A stretch of DNA of 64,000 nt from JAAOII01 sp965207945 (GTDB lineage: Bacteria > Pseudomonadota > Gammaproteobacteria > CBDBNL01 > JAAOII01): the NCBI GenBank assembly GCA_965207945.1, contig OZ242303.1:434001-498000 (forward strand). Reading direction: 5' to 3'. The notes beneath the pieces were generated by a model, which was not told the DNA's origin, searched no databases, and saw nothing but the letters and a program-made list of their open reading frames with translations. The translations under genes and the position numbers were made by a program. Shown piece by piece: positions 34,788 to 44,687 of this stretch (positions are counted from its first letter, which is position 1; each line of letters starts with the position of its first letter).

Positions 34788-36722
34788 ATGGCAAAACCAA
34801 GCACAACAGTGAAATACGATGCCTCTTCCATAGAGGTTCTCAGTGGGCTAGAGCCGGTTTATACTCGCCCTGGCATGTACACCGACACATCCAGCCCTAA
34901 TCATATAGCGCAGGAGGTAATAGATAACAGCGTAGATGAGGCAATTATTGGCTATGCCAAGAACATCACTTTAGAATTAACTCCAACGGGGGAGATGATA
35001 GTAACTGATGACGGCAGGGGCATGCCAGTGGATATTCACCCCAAGCATGGGATATCGGGGATAGAACTCATTCTTACCCGCTTACATTCTGGAGCAAAGT
35101 TCTCTTCTAAAAGCTACAAGTTCTCTGGAGGTTTGCACGGAGTAGGGGTTTCGGTAGTCAATGCACTTTCGGACACTCTAAAAGTAGAGGTTTGGAAGGA
35201 GGGCAGAAAACACCAGATGACCTTTGCCAACGGCAAGAAAACACAAGATTTATCTGTCAGTGATGGTATTGATAAAAACATAACCCATGGCACTCGCATA
35301 ACTTTCAAGCCCAATCCCAAATACTTTGATACGCCAGAGTTTTCCGTCACTCATATTCGCAATATCCTTCGCTCCAAAGCGGTTCTGTGCCAGGGGCTTG
35401 GAGTAACTTTCATAAATAATCGTAATGAAAAATCCAAGAAAGAGCAATGGCGTTATAGAAAAGGCATCAAGCAGTATATGCTTGAGCAGTTGGATGGCAG
35501 CACCATGCTGCCCAACGAGCCATTGGAGTTTAATGCAAGCACCGAGGATAAAGAATTACTCTGGGCTGCCTTTTGGGATGGACGCGGAGACACATCTGGC
35601 GCTCAAAAACTTGCCGAGAGTTACGTCAATTTAATCCCTACTATATTAGGCGGCACTCATGTTAATAATTTCCGCACTGGGCTTTATGAAGGCATCAAAG
35701 AGTTCTGCGAGCAACGCAAACTTTTGCCGCGTGAACTACGTATTAATTCAGATGATATATGGGCTAATTGCAACTATTTACTTTCGGTTAAGATAGATAA
35801 TCCCCATTTCTCAGGTCAAACCAAAGAGAAGCTTTCTTCCCAAGAGCAAACGGCTTTTGTTGCCACTAAGGTAAAGGATGCATTTATTTTATGGCTTAAC
35901 TCCCACCCACAAATTGCCGAATCAATAGCCAAGATGGTTATCTACAATGCTAATGAGCGTCTCAAACGAGCTAAGCAGGCAAAAAAGAATAAGAACATAT
36001 TCGGCAACATATTGCCAAGCAAACTTTCCAACTGCCTCAGCAAGAAGCCAGAGGATTGCGAGTTGTTTTTAGTGGAGGGCGATTCTGCTGGCGGCTCAGC
36101 AAAGCAGGCACGCGATAAAAAATATCAAGCAGTTATGCCTCTACGCGGCAAGATTCTTAACACATGGGAGCTCAACGAAAACAGAATTATGGAATCGCAA
36201 GAGGTGCAAGACATAATCCAGGCAATCGGCGTCATGCCAGATAGCCCTGATTTAGACGGCATCCGTTATCATAAAATTTGTGTCTTAGCCGATGCGGACT
36301 CAGATGGCATGCACATAGCGGCGCTACTCTGCGCTTTGTTTGTGCGCCATTTCCCTGCTCTGGTGCGCACCAAAAGAATCCACATAGCCATGCCGCCATT
36401 GTATCGTATTGACCATGGCAAGCAGGTATTCTATGCTTTGGATGAGAAGGAAAAAGATGAGGTTGTGAGCACCATTACCAAGAATGCGCCAAAGAATTCC
36501 AAACCACAAGTGAATATCCAACGTTTCAAAGGGTTGGGCGAGATGAATCCAATCCAGCTAAAAGAAACTACGATGGCTCCCGCCACTCGTCGTTTAATAG
36601 CACTTGAGATGGAAGATGAAACAAAAATGCATAAAAAACTCTCCATGTTTTTTAGCAAGAAGCAAGCATCTGATAGACGCGAGTGGCTTGAGAGCAAAGG
36701 TAATCTTGCTCGCATTGCCTAA
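34788..36722 (+). CDS. parE: DNA topoisomerase IV subunit B
   Basis: ParE is the ATPase subunit of topoisomerase IV, which decatenates daughter chromosomes. The GHKL ATPase site shows EVIDNSVDEA, DDGRGMPV and GLHGVGVSVVNALS. The TOPRIM domain has LVEGDSAGGSAKQARDKK and DADSDGMHI, and the C-terminal end has IQRFKGLGEMNP. KILNTWE after the TOPRIM start and the 644 aa length (E. coli ParE is 630) fit ParE better than GyrB. parC is not next to it. It marks the right border of the defence island. Confidence 0.96.
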   Translation: MAKPSTTVKYDASSIEVLSGLEPVYTRPGMYTDTSSPNHIAQEVIDNSVDEAIIGYAKNITLELTPTGEMIVTDDGRGMPVDIHPKHGISGIELILTRLHSGAKFSSKSYKFSGGLHGVGVSVVNALSDTLKVEVWKEGRKHQMTFANGKKTQDLSVSDGIDKNITHGTRITFKPNPKYFDTPEFSVTHIRNILRSKAVLCQGLGVTFINNRNEKSKKEQWRYRKGIKQYMLEQLDGSTMLPNEPLEFNASTEDKELLWAAFWDGRGDTSGAQKLAESYVNLIPTILGGTHVNNFRTGLYEGIKEFCEQRKLLPRELRINSDDIWANCNYLLSVKIDNPHFSGQTKEKLSSQEQTAFVATKVKDAFILWLNSHPQIAESIAKMVIYNANERLKRAKQAKKNKNIFGNILPSKLSNCLSKKPEDCELFLVEGDSAGGSAKQARDKKYQAVMPLRGKILNTWELNENRIMESQEVQDIIQAIGVMPDSPDLDGIRYHKICVLADADSDGMHIAALLCALFVRHFPALVRTKRIHIAMPPLYRIDHGKQVFYALDEKEKDEVVSTITKNAPKNSKPQVNIQRFKGLGEMNPIQLKETTMAPATRRLIALEMEDETKMHKKLSMFFSKKQASDRREWLESKGNLARIA

Positions 36723-36779
36723 AAATCAATATAGCCATTATTTTTTGAGGGGTGTTGCTGTTATAATAGCAAGTTATTT

Positions 36780-38162
36780 ATGTATTATTTAAAAAGATTA
36801 CTTGAAAAAAAGTTTCTATTCATTTTCCTTCTATTCTTTGTTGCCTCATCGGCTCAATCTGCTGAAGATAATATCCTAGAAGAACTATTGATAGCAGCGC
36901 AAAAGAACGATAATCAGTTATTAATTGCTAAAGCGCGGCTTGATGCCGCCAAAGCAGTCGCCCGCCAGAACTTGGCTCCAATATTGCCGCAGGTAAGTTT
37001 GAGCATCCAATCATCACAAAAAGGAGTTGAATGCAAGGGCTGTCCTCCTGAGAGCTCCGAAGATTCCACTGAGAATCAAGGCAGGTTTCAGGTCAGCCAA
37101 ACCATCTACGAACCAATTAAGTATCGTGTCTATAAGGCATCAGCAGCCCGCGCCGAGCAGTTAGGTTATGAATATGGCAGCGCATATTTGGAACTATTCC
37201 AAAGATTATTACAACAGTATTTGGATATCCTAACCGAGACCGATAGATTAAGAACCTTGGGAGCACAACGGGATAGATTACTTAAGCAATTACAAGTAGT
37301 TCGCACTCTGGCGGCAGAAGGTTCTCGTTCTCCTGTAGATGTGGCAGAAATTGAGGCAAACGCCGCTCTTAGTGAAGCACAATATCTACAGAGTCAGATT
37401 TCCCTGCGCACCTTTTACGAAGGGCTTAGCGAAAGCGTAAAACTTAGTATCAAGAATTTGCCGCCAGTTCATGCCGACCTTGATTTGCCTCCGCTTGACA
37501 ACAAGGACCCACAATATTGGAAAGAAATTGCTTTAAAGAATAATCTAAAGTTATTAGCTGCCAGGGCTGCAGTGGCCGCCGCCGAAGAGGACCTCAAAAT
37601 AAGTAATCGTGGTCACATTCCAAGCTTTAACCTTTTTGCCGCATATACTCAAAGCGACCAGGCGTTTGAAAATTATGACAGAGATTTTACCCAAACCGAA
37701 GTGGGAATTATGTTTAACGTCCCTATATTTTCGGGTGGCTCGGTTTTTGCCAGCATCAAATCAGCTAAAGCTAGATTAGAACAAGCAAAAAGGCAGCTAG
37801 CACTTATTTCTATTGAAGTTAGAACTCTGGTGCCCTCTTTAGTTCGCCTGATTAATAATGGTGACAAGTTCATTGGTGCCGCTAAACAGACCTTAGATGC
37901 CAGAAAGGCGCTGGTCTCACAAACGGAGTCGAACTATCGCTTAGGAGCTACCGACATCATTGATTTACTGACAGTTTATGAAAGATTATTTCAAGCGGAG
38001 CGTGATTATTATTCCTCGCTTTATAGTCATATCAAGAACTATGCCGATTTTTATATAAGAACCGGGCAGCTAAATGACGAGCAGCTACAACAGTTTTATA
38101 AAATAGGCGATGTATCCAACTACGACCCCAACAAAGCTGTCTACCAATCTATAGAAGAATAG
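36780..38162 (+). CDS. tolC: TolC-family outer membrane efflux protein
   Basis: A 460-residue TolC-like channel protein that spans the periplasm and outer membrane as a trimer. The N-terminus is a signal peptide (FLFIFLLFFVASSAQSA, cleavage near residue 28). Two helical OEP repeats follow, seen as LLIAAQKNDNQLLIAKARLDAAKA and later ALKNNLKLLAARAAVAAAEE, each followed by a strand region (FQVSQTIYEP; VGIMFNVPIFSG). The C-terminal YRLGATDIIDLLTVYERLFQA is characteristic. A TATAAT (36762-36767) ends 12 bases before the ATG. No membrane-fusion protein or inner-membrane pump gene is adjacent. Confidence 0.9.
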   Translation: MYYLKRLLEKKFLFIFLLFFVASSAQSAEDNILEELLIAAQKNDNQLLIAKARLDAAKAVARQNLAPILPQVSLSIQSSQKGVECKGCPPESSEDSTENQGRFQVSQTIYEPIKYRVYKASAARAEQLGYEYGSAYLELFQRLLQQYLDILTETDRLRTLGAQRDRLLKQLQVVRTLAAEGSRSPVDVAEIEANAALSEAQYLQSQISLRTFYEGLSESVKLSIKNLPPVHADLDLPPLDNKDPQYWKEIALKNNLKLLAARAAVAAAEEDLKISNRGHIPSFNLFAAYTQSDQAFENYDRDFTQTEVGIMFNVPIFSGGSVFASIKSAKARLEQAKRQLALISIEVRTLVPSLVRLINNGDKFIGAAKQTLDARKALVSQTESNYRLGATDIIDLLTVYERLFQAERDYYSSLYSHIKNYADFYIRTGQLNDEQLQQFYKIGDVSNYDPNKAVYQSIEE

Positions 38163-38183
38163 AGATGCGTGGAGAGGCAGAGG

Positions 38184-38211
38184 GCGGGCGGAGCGCGGCT
38201 CCGCCCCTACA
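38184..38211 (+). repeat. 28-bp palindromic dispersed repeat, copy B
   Basis: GC-rich inverted repeat (GGGCGGAGC ... GCTCCGCCCC, then TACA) between the TolC-like gene and lptD. It is the most symmetrical of the three copies and could form a stable hairpin in RNA from either strand. Confidence 0.85.
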
Positions 38212-38268
38212 TGACACTCGCAATTAACTATCGGTATGCTTGCAGCTTTTATGCCTTAAAATACTTTC

Positions 38269-40671
38269 ATGCTTGCAAACACCACAATTAGGACTTGCTT
38301 ATTAATATGTTGCGTCCCATCTTTATTATTGATGGCAAGATTGAACGCAGCGGAAAACTTACCACCAGGTTGGGTTGAGCATGAACGCCCCTCATCAGGC
38401 ACCTCATCAAATGCCCCCGCTCCTGTTTGTCGCGGCTCTTATGTATGGAAAAAAGCCGTAGGAGCCGATGATAGCAACATTAAACTACGCGCCGCAGAAG
38501 TCACTAACCTGAACGACTCAACAATCATGCGTGGTGGAGTTGAGGTCGTATCTGGCAACACCACATTAAACAGTGACGAAGCAATTTATTACAAAGAAGA
38601 ACAACTAGTGCAATTAACTGGCAGAGTGGAGATAAATTCCCCTGATCTAATTGCCCGCACCGAAGATACTTTTTACTATATCCCTGCAGAGGGCGAAGAG
38701 GAAAACATTCAACTTCTCGCCAGCGAATTTAGCCAACCAGCATCTCATATTCACGGCAGCAGTTCAGAACTTACCCAGAAGGGTTCAATCATTGAATTAA
38801 AAGATGCTTCCATAAGTTTTTGCGACCCAGATGAAAACACCTGGCATATTGAAAGCCGCTCGTTGCGTCTTAATCTAAACACTATGCAAGGCAATGCGCG
38901 GGGAGCTAAGTTTTATTTAGGTAAGGCGCCTGTTATGTACTTTCCCTATCTACCTTTCCCCATAGGTGATGAAAGGCAGACAGGTTTTTTATATCCTAAT
39001 GTTAACATTGACAGTCGCGCTGGTTTTGAATATAGCCAGCCGCTTTATATTAATATTGCTCCCAATTATGACAACACCTTTTACTTTCATGCTATTCAGA
39101 ATCGCGGTCTTTTGTTAGAGCAGGATTTTAGATGGCTAACTTCTGCTGGCACGGGGACTTTAGGTTATGGTTATATTGCTGGGGATGCTCTATATAAAGA
39201 CGATAAAGGAAAGGCAGATGAAAGATATACTCAACACTTTGATTTTTCATCGGTGGTTAAGGATGGCTGGGCTGGGGATATAACTTGGACAGGAGTTAGC
39301 GACAGAGAATACACAGATGACTTACCCACTTTTTTTACTCCTAAAAGCGATTTAGCTTTGCCAAGGCGGGCGCAAATCCGCTATGCAGATAAATGGGCTG
39401 ATTGGACATTAGGGCTGCGGGATTATCAAGTCATAGCTAATGACGATAGTTTTTTCACCTCTCCTTATAAGCAGTTACCCTATACGCGGTTAGAATTATA
39501 CAGCCCAACTATTAGCGGCTTTTATCTATCCAATAACATAGATTACAGTGCCTTTGAGTTTGATAAACAAGGTTCAGCAGATGAGGAGTCAAGTCCAGAG
39601 TCAAATATAGGCTCAAGCATAGAAGGTTCAAACATAGGCTCAATTACAGAGTCAGGCAATAATGGAAGATTGCATAATGACCTAACTCTTGGTTGGGGTT
39701 ACACTCCCTACTGGGGGAGTGTAAAATCCAGATTAAACTGGCAACTAACAGATTATCAACTGCAAGAGCAAAACAAAGTTGCAGGTAGCGGTGAATTTCG
39801 CCGCAACCATAATGCTTTTGATATTGATTCTTCTTTGATATTTTCTACTCTTTTACAAACCAAAAGTTGCAATTGCTACTTTACTTTTCAGCCACGCCTG
39901 TATGCTCTTTCTTCCGAACAGGATGTTAGCGAAACCCCAGCGGGAGCATTTGATGCTGTAGTATTTGATACCACTCATAAAATTATTAATTACGACTACC
40001 TGTTTAGTCCCGAAAGATATGTGGGGTTTGATAGAGATATTGCCGAGAAAAGAGTAAGCATAGGCATAGAAAGCGGTTTGATTAATCTAGCAGGAACTGA
40101 TGAATACCGTTTTAGATTAGGTAAAGTTATTTCTACAGATATTGACCAACAAGCGGCTGATGACGCAGGACAATCAAACTTATATAGCAATTTATCAGAA
40201 CCTTGGTCTATGGATATTCTATGGAGAATCGGCAAGCGTAGTTATATGGATGTGGATATTACCGGGGACGATAAAAGCACCCATTCGTATGGTTCTGCTT
40301 TGCGTTATGCAAATGCTAAAAAATCTGGGGTATCAGTTATCTATCGTCATCAGCAGGGCAACTTTTATCAAACAGAAGCAGACCAAATAGGTAATAATTT
40401 TGTATGGTATCCTGTTCCAAGATGGTCTTGGTTTGGCGGCTGGCGTTACGATTTATTGGAGGATAAATCAGTTAATGCTATTAGCGGTTTTGGCTACGAA
40501 AATTGCTGTTTTAGCACCAGATTGGGTGTTTATCAAAAACTAACTAATAATAAACAAGATAATGGCGTCTTAGTCCAGTTTAACTTTATTCCCTTGGGCT
40601 CTTTTGGCGCTAAATCCAGCAGTTATTCACTTGGTGGTATAGAATACATATATGACGAGTTCAATAACTAA
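38269..40671 (+). CDS. lptD: LPS-assembly protein, outer-membrane barrel
   Basis: LptD forms the outer-membrane barrel that inserts lipopolysaccharide. A signal peptide occupies about residues 1-28. The OstA-type periplasmic domain (about 70-210) shows RAAEVTNLNDSTIMRGGVEV, and the barrel shows PVMYFPYLPFPIGDERQTGFL. The four cysteines used for disulfides in E. coli have counterparts at Cys54, Cys185, Cys746 and Cys747. A low-complexity SNIGSSIEGSNIGS stretch near 445-460 is probably an extracellular loop expansion. A -10-like TAAAAT (38257-38262) ends 6 bases before the ATG. The 3' end overlaps surA by 20 bases. Confidence 0.95.
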   Translation: MLANTTIRTCLLICCVPSLLLMARLNAAENLPPGWVEHERPSSGTSSNAPAPVCRGSYVWKKAVGADDSNIKLRAAEVTNLNDSTIMRGGVEVVSGNTTLNSDEAIYYKEEQLVQLTGRVEINSPDLIARTEDTFYYIPAEGEEENIQLLASEFSQPASHIHGSSSELTQKGSIIELKDASISFCDPDENTWHIESRSLRLNLNTMQGNARGAKFYLGKAPVMYFPYLPFPIGDERQTGFLYPNVNIDSRAGFEYSQPLYINIAPNYDNTFYFHAIQNRGLLLEQDFRWLTSAGTGTLGYGYIAGDALYKDDKGKADERYTQHFDFSSVVKDGWAGDITWTGVSDREYTDDLPTFFTPKSDLALPRRAQIRYADKWADWTLGLRDYQVIANDDSFFTSPYKQLPYTRLELYSPTISGFYLSNNIDYSAFEFDKQGSADEESSPESNIGSSIEGSNIGSITESGNNGRLHNDLTLGWGYTPYWGSVKSRLNWQLTDYQLQEQNKVAGSGEFRRNHNAFDIDSSLIFSTLLQTKSCNCYFTFQPRLYALSSEQDVSETPAGAFDAVVFDTTHKIINYDYLFSPERYVGFDRDIAEKRVSIGIESGLINLAGTDEYRFRLGKVISTDIDQQAADDAGQSNLYSNLSEPWSMDILWRIGKRSYMDVDITGDDKSTHSYGSALRYANAKKSGVSVIYRHQQGNFYQTEADQIGNNFVWYPVPRWSWFGGWRYDLLEDKSVNAISGFGYENCCFSTRLGVYQKLTNNKQDNGVLVQFNFIPLGSFGAKSSSYSLGGIEYIYDEFNN

Positions 40672-41926
40672 TGCTTGCGTGAGGGCACTTAATACTGTCA
40701 AGTTAACTGCCGCATCATGTTTGTTATTTTTAACCCTTACTCCATTTGCTGATACCCATGCCGATGAAATTGTTGCAGTGGTTAATAGCGGAGTTATTCT
40801 CAAATCGGAGCTTGATAGAGCTTATGCCTCAGTTCTTAATGCCCCTAACACCCCTAATTTTAAAAAGCCCAGCCAAAAGGAGGTGCTGGAAGAGCTGGCA
40901 ACTAGAAAGATTCAGTTGGACTTGGCAAAACAACTCGGTATATATGTAGGTAATATTGAAATTGAAGAATACATCAAAGATACACTTAAACAAAATAAAT
41001 TGACCAGAAGCCAACAGGAAAGAATATTAATTCGTCAGGGATTAACATTCCAAGATTGGCGGATAGAAATTAGCAATTCGCTAATAATACGCAAGCTGCA
41101 ACTTCAGCAACTAAGGTCTTATGTTAAGGTCAATGAATCAGAAATTAATAGCTTCTTAATATCTAACCCACCTTCACAACTACAACAATCTTCTTATAAC
41201 CTAGCCCACATCATAATTGACGCCAGTGAAGTTACTGCAGAACAAATTGAATTATATGCAGGGCAACTTGTTAATGCGCAATCTGTGGATGAGGTAACGG
41301 CAATTTCAGATAGCTGGGGCTATGATGAATTAAGGGTAAATTCTTTTCCTTATCGCACTCTTACTAAGTTGCCAGAACTATTTCACACGCAACTACTCCT
41401 CACCAATAAGGGAGAAATCCGTCATTTCCAATCAGATGGTTTTTGGCATATTCTTAAGGTCTTTGATATTAAGCATGCAAAGGGAATATCCCGCCAGGAA
41501 TATAAGATTTCTATTATCTCGCTACTGAGTAATATTATTTATACTGGCGAGCAGCTTAAGGTTAGAATTTCTGACATCCACCAGCAATTACAAGATGATA
41601 AAGATTTCAACGAACTGGCGTCCATCTATTCAGACCAGACCTCTTCTTTTCAAGGATACACATTGAATTGGGTGCCCAGGAATTCCTTGCCGCGAAAGTT
41701 ACAAAACATAATAGCAAAGCTTAAGCCAAATCAATTTTCTCAGCCATTCAATACCAATGATGGTTGGCATATAGTTCTGCTGGAGGAAGAACGTATTAAT
41801 GATATAACTATTCAACAATTACGCGACCAAACCTTTCAGCTGCTAGCAAATCGCAAGCTTACCATAACCCTCCCTTTTTGGATTAATGATATTCTTAGCC
41901 GTTCTTATGTTGAATATCGCCTCTAA
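40652..41926 (+). CDS. surA: Periplasmic peptidyl-prolyl isomerase/chaperone SurA
   Basis: SurA escorts outer-membrane proteins, including LptD, through the periplasm. The signal peptide ends near residue 38 (FADTHAD), and the mature protein begins EIVAVVNSGVILKSELD, the standard SurA N-domain start. Parvulin-like domains follow: the first (about 180-270) is poorly conserved and the second (about 280-385) has FNELASIYSDQ and GWHIVLLEEER. The length, 424 aa, is typical. It overlaps the end of lptD, the usual gammaproteobacterial gene order. Confidence 0.93.
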   Translation: MTSSITNACVRALNTVKLTAASCLLFLTLTPFADTHADEIVAVVNSGVILKSELDRAYASVLNAPNTPNFKKPSQKEVLEELATRKIQLDLAKQLGIYVGNIEIEEYIKDTLKQNKLTRSQQERILIRQGLTFQDWRIEISNSLIIRKLQLQQLRSYVKVNESEINSFLISNPPSQLQQSSYNLAHIIIDASEVTAEQIELYAGQLVNAQSVDEVTAISDSWGYDELRVNSFPYRTLTKLPELFHTQLLLTNKGEIRHFQSDGFWHILKVFDIKHAKGISRQEYKISIISLLSNIIYTGEQLKVRISDIHQQLQDDKDFNELASIYSDQTSSFQGYTLNWVPRNSLPRKLQNIIAKLKPNQFSQPFNTNDGWHIVLLEEERINDITIQQLRDQTFQLLANRKLTITLPFWINDILSRSYVEYRL

Positions 41927-41962
41927 GGCATAAACTAGCATAAACTCTATTTTGCAATTCAA

Positions 41963-42787
41963 TTGCCCGATCTTAATTACTCCCCCTCTGATAATCTGCT
42001 AAGCAAAGAACAAATTTATCCTAAGCTTAGTGCTTCCGCTCAAAATATGTTCCCTCCTGAGAGATTTCATATTGAGTTAAGTGTTGAATCCACCAACGAC
42101 CATATCAAAAAGTTGCCTCCTTCTTGCCTGCTGTTAGCCGAGCAACAAACCCAAGGTAAAGGACGTTATGGCAGGCAATGGAATAGCCCTTTTGCCGCCG
42201 GTATTTATCTTTCTATGCATTTTGAAAGTTCACGCTTTAATCGCGGCTTGGATGGACTGAGCTTGGCTGTGGGAATAATGGCGGCGCGGTGTTTAGCTGA
42301 GATGAATATTAAAATAGGAATTAAGTGGCCCAATGACTTAGTTCTACCGGATAATCCCCAAGTCAAGTTAGGCGGTATCTTAGTTGAGGTCTACGATGAT
42401 TCTGTTATCATAGGTATAGGAATAAACTATTCTAATTGCAGGGATAATGATAATGACGGCAGCAATATTACTTCTATTAAGCAACTCCATAATAAAGATG
42501 TACTTATTAACCGATCAATGGCAACAGTGTTATTAATAAACTCCCTCGCCTCAGGACTGACTGATTTCTTTACACAAGGTTTTAGTGTGCTTTATAAAGA
42601 ATGGAATAAATACGATGCCCTGAACGGCAGAACAGTTGCCATAAACAGCGGCTCAAATAATACCAGTATTAATAGAGTAGAAGGGGTATGCTCTGGTGTG
42701 GATGAATCTGGAGCATTGCTACTTAAACAGGACGGACATGGCGGGGTAATTCATAAAGTCATGAGCGGCAGTATTGAATTTATATGA
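41963..42787 (+). CDS. birA: Biotin-[acetyl-CoA-carboxylase] ligase (no DNA-binding domain)
   Basis: The ligase activates biotin as biotinyl-AMP and attaches it to biotin carboxyl carrier protein. The substrate-binding loop GKGRYGRQW is at 65-73, the catalytic KWPNDL at 121-126, and KLGGILVE at 135-142; the C-terminal SH3-like domain closes the protein. The N-terminal winged-helix repressor domain of E. coli BirA is absent. The start is a TTG 36 bases after surA. Its stop overlaps the start of coaX (ATGA), so the two are translated together. Confidence 0.93.
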   Translation: MPDLNYSPSDNLLSKEQIYPKLSASAQNMFPPERFHIELSVESTNDHIKKLPPSCLLLAEQQTQGKGRYGRQWNSPFAAGIYLSMHFESSRFNRGLDGLSLAVGIMAARCLAEMNIKIGIKWPNDLVLPDNPQVKLGGILVEVYDDSVIIGIGINYSNCRDNDNDGSNITSIKQLHNKDVLINRSMATVLLINSLASGLTDFFTQGFSVLYKEWNKYDALNGRTVAINSGSNNTSINRVEGVCSGVDESGALLLKQDGHGGVIHKVMSGSIEFI

Positions 42788-43776
42788 TTTTAGATTTAGA
42801 CATAGGCAACAGCGGAATATCCTGGCTGCTTGCAACTGAAGCCGGCATTGAAACTAATATTGAAAAAACCGCCATTGAAGCAGGCATTGAAGCCGCCATT
42901 GAAAAAAATGGTAGAGCAAACACTTTTGCTGAACTAAAAAATCAGGTTAACTCTGCAGCGTCTTCTGCGGCATCTAAGGACGCTCAATTGCGCCGCATCC
43001 GCATTGCTTGCGTGTTGCGTGACGAGAAGATAAAATCACAATTACTCCAACAAATCCAAGATGGTATTATTGAAAATACCCCAGACAGCGTTAATAATTG
43101 CGAGAACACCAAGAATACCCAGATTGATATTGCCAAAGTAGTTAAGGAACATAGTGGAGTGACGATCGCCTATACTGAACCGCACAACCTTGGGGTTGAT
43201 AGGTGGTTGGCATTATTAGCAGCTCATCATTATGTTAAGCAGGGTATTGAACAAGATGTTGAGCAGGATGCAGCGTCAAGCAGCTGGTTAATAATTGATG
43301 CTGGAACTGCAGTTACAGTTGACCTAATGGACAAGGGTAAGCACTTAGGCGGGATGATTATCCCTGGTTTGCAATTACTGCGTGACTCTTTTTATGACAA
43401 GACCCAAATTATTCCATCTAATACTTCTCAACCCGTGGAAGATGAGATAAATAAAAACTCCAACAAAGAAGAATCCAAAAAAATATCCAAAAAAATATCC
43501 AAAAAAGTATATTGGGGAACCGACACGGATTCATGCCTTAACATAGGAACTCGTTTGGCGTTAGAAGCTTTCATCCAACAAAACCTAACCAATTTCTTTG
43601 CCACTTATCCCGATGGCGGTAGCAGAGGTAGAGGCAAAGGAAGAGGAAGAGTAATGTTTACTGGTGGCTACGGAGACAAATTATTTAAGCAAGCAAGCAA
43701 GATATACCGCCCAGGCGAGCAGGTTTATTATGATAGTCACCTGGTTTGTCGCGGGCTTGCTCATGCTTTGCCTTGA
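42784..43776 (+). CDS. coaX: Type III pantothenate kinase
   Basis: CoaX carries out the first step of coenzyme A synthesis. The ASKHA fold is shown by LDLDIGNSGISWLL (phosphate-1 motif), LGVDRWLALLAAH, IIDAGTAVTVD (Asp172) and GGMIIPGL. At 330 aa it is about 70 residues longer than usual, because of low-complexity insertions: an Ile-Glu-rich repeat near 19-40, a Lys/Ser repeat near 222-242 and an Arg/Gly stretch near 281-290. These lie between core motifs, so the enzyme is probably active. It is coupled to birA. Confidence 0.93.
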   Translation: MILDLDIGNSGISWLLATEAGIETNIEKTAIEAGIEAAIEKNGRANTFAELKNQVNSAASSAASKDAQLRRIRIACVLRDEKIKSQLLQQIQDGIIENTPDSVNNCENTKNTQIDIAKVVKEHSGVTIAYTEPHNLGVDRWLALLAAHHYVKQGIEQDVEQDAASSSWLIIDAGTAVTVDLMDKGKHLGGMIIPGLQLLRDSFYDKTQIIPSNTSQPVEDEINKNSNKEESKKISKKISKKVYWGTDTDSCLNIGTRLALEAFIQQNLTNFFATYPDGGSRGRGKGRGRVMFTGGYGDKLFKQASKIYRPGEQVYYDSHLVCRGLAHALP

Positions 43777-43891
43777 ATTAACAGTAATATTTGAATAAAC
43801 ATAATAAAAAACCCATTAAAACTCTCAAAACGCATTTTATGTGATGTAAAATGAGTGCTTTATTATTACAATCTAAATATTTAACGAATAC

Positions 43892-44140
43892 ATGCCTTCT
43901 ATTGAATTAAAAGAAGATGAATCTTTTGACTTTGCATTACGTAGATTTAAACGTAAGTGCGACCGTGCTGGTATAATTTCTGAAGCCAGACGTCGCGAGT
44001 TTTATGAAAAACCTACTTGGATACGTAAACGTAAGATGCAAGTAGCGGTAAAAAACGCTAAAAGGATGCATAGATTAAATTCTCCCCGTAATCAAGCTAA
44101 ATACATTAACGTATCTTTTCCTACGCTCGGCAGCGAGTAG
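43892..44140 (+). CDS. rpsU: 30S ribosomal protein S21
   Basis: S21 binds near the 3' end of 16S rRNA and helps initiation. The family pattern is clear: FDFALRRFKRKCDRAGI, RREFYEKPTWIRKRK. At 82 aa it is about 11 residues longer than E. coli S21, with an extra tail NVSFPTLGSE. A weak hairpin (CATTTTA-7-TAAAATG, 43834-43854) and a TAAAAT -10-like hexamer lie in the 115-base gap upstream. yqeY follows 3 bases later; dnaG and rpoD, its usual partners, do not follow. Confidence 0.95.
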   Translation: MPSIELKEDESFDFALRRFKRKCDRAGIISEARRREFYEKPTWIRKRKMQVAVKNAKRMHRLNSPRNQAKYINVSFPTLGSE

Positions 44141-44143
44141 TTT

Positions 44144-44596
44144 ATGATTAATATTCGCGAGGATATCCGTCATAAGGTTAACGACTGCATGCGCCAAGGT
44201 GATAAAGAACGGCTTGGTGTTTTCAGAATCGTAAATTCTGAAATAGGTAAGCACGAGATAGACGCTCGTAAACCAATAACCCAAGAAGAGTTCGTCCAGC
44301 TGTTGAATCGCATGCGCAAGCAACATCAAGCATCTATGGACCAATTTCAGGCGGCTGGCAGAGATGATTTATATCAAAAAGAGTCGGCAGAAAAAGAGAT
44401 TATAGAAACTCTATTGCCTAAGCAGCTAACTAGCGAAGAGATTGCAGTTTTTGTAGACGAGGCAATCAAGAGTAGCGGAGCCCAAGGAGTCCAGGATATG
44501 GGCAAGGCGATGCAAGCAATAAAAGACAAGGTTTTCGGCAAAGCCGATATGGGGGAAGTTAGTCAGTTAATCAAAAGCAAGCTAACTCAAGGATAA
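44144..44596 (+). CDS. yqeY: GatB/YqeY domain protein
   Basis: A 150-residue protein of the YqeY family, related to the C-terminal tRNA-binding domain of GatB. The two-domain layout is visible: an N-terminal helical bundle (IREDIRHKVNDCMRQGDKER) and the C-terminal QAIKDKVFGKADMGEVSQLIK. Its role is not settled; links to tRNA-dependent amidation or ribosome function are suggested for the family. It is 3 bases after rpsU, a widely conserved pair. Confidence 0.9.
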   Translation: MINIREDIRHKVNDCMRQGDKERLGVFRIVNSEIGKHEIDARKPITQEEFVQLLNRMRKQHQASMDQFQAAGRDDLYQKESAEKEIIETLLPKQLTSEEIAVFVDEAIKSSGAQGVQDMGKAMQAIKDKVFGKADMGEVSQLIKSKLTQG

Positions 44597-44611
44597 ATTT
44601 AGGGGAGGGGA

Positions 44612-44668
44612 GAAGCGTAGCATAGCGCTACAAATGCGCTACAAATATTCTGCTACAAATATTCTAAT
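44612..44668. repeat. Short direct repeats between yqeY and hda
   Basis: The element GCTACAAAT occurs three times in 40 bases (two preceded by GC, two followed by ATTCT), next to a GCGTAGCATAGCGC segment that is partly self-complementary. The genes on either side converge, so this may act in termination; no standard U-tract is present. Confidence 0.4.
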
Positions 44669-44687
44669 GGCGAAATTAATGACTCAA

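Noticed and set aside
34788..36722. gyrB as an alternative to parE
   Set aside because: Length and the KILNTWE and MAPATRR-type segments fit ParE; the extra insert of long GyrB proteins is absent.
43834..43854. Terminator between coaX and rpsU
   Set aside because: Only a 7-bp AT-rich stem without a U-tract; too weak to list on its own.
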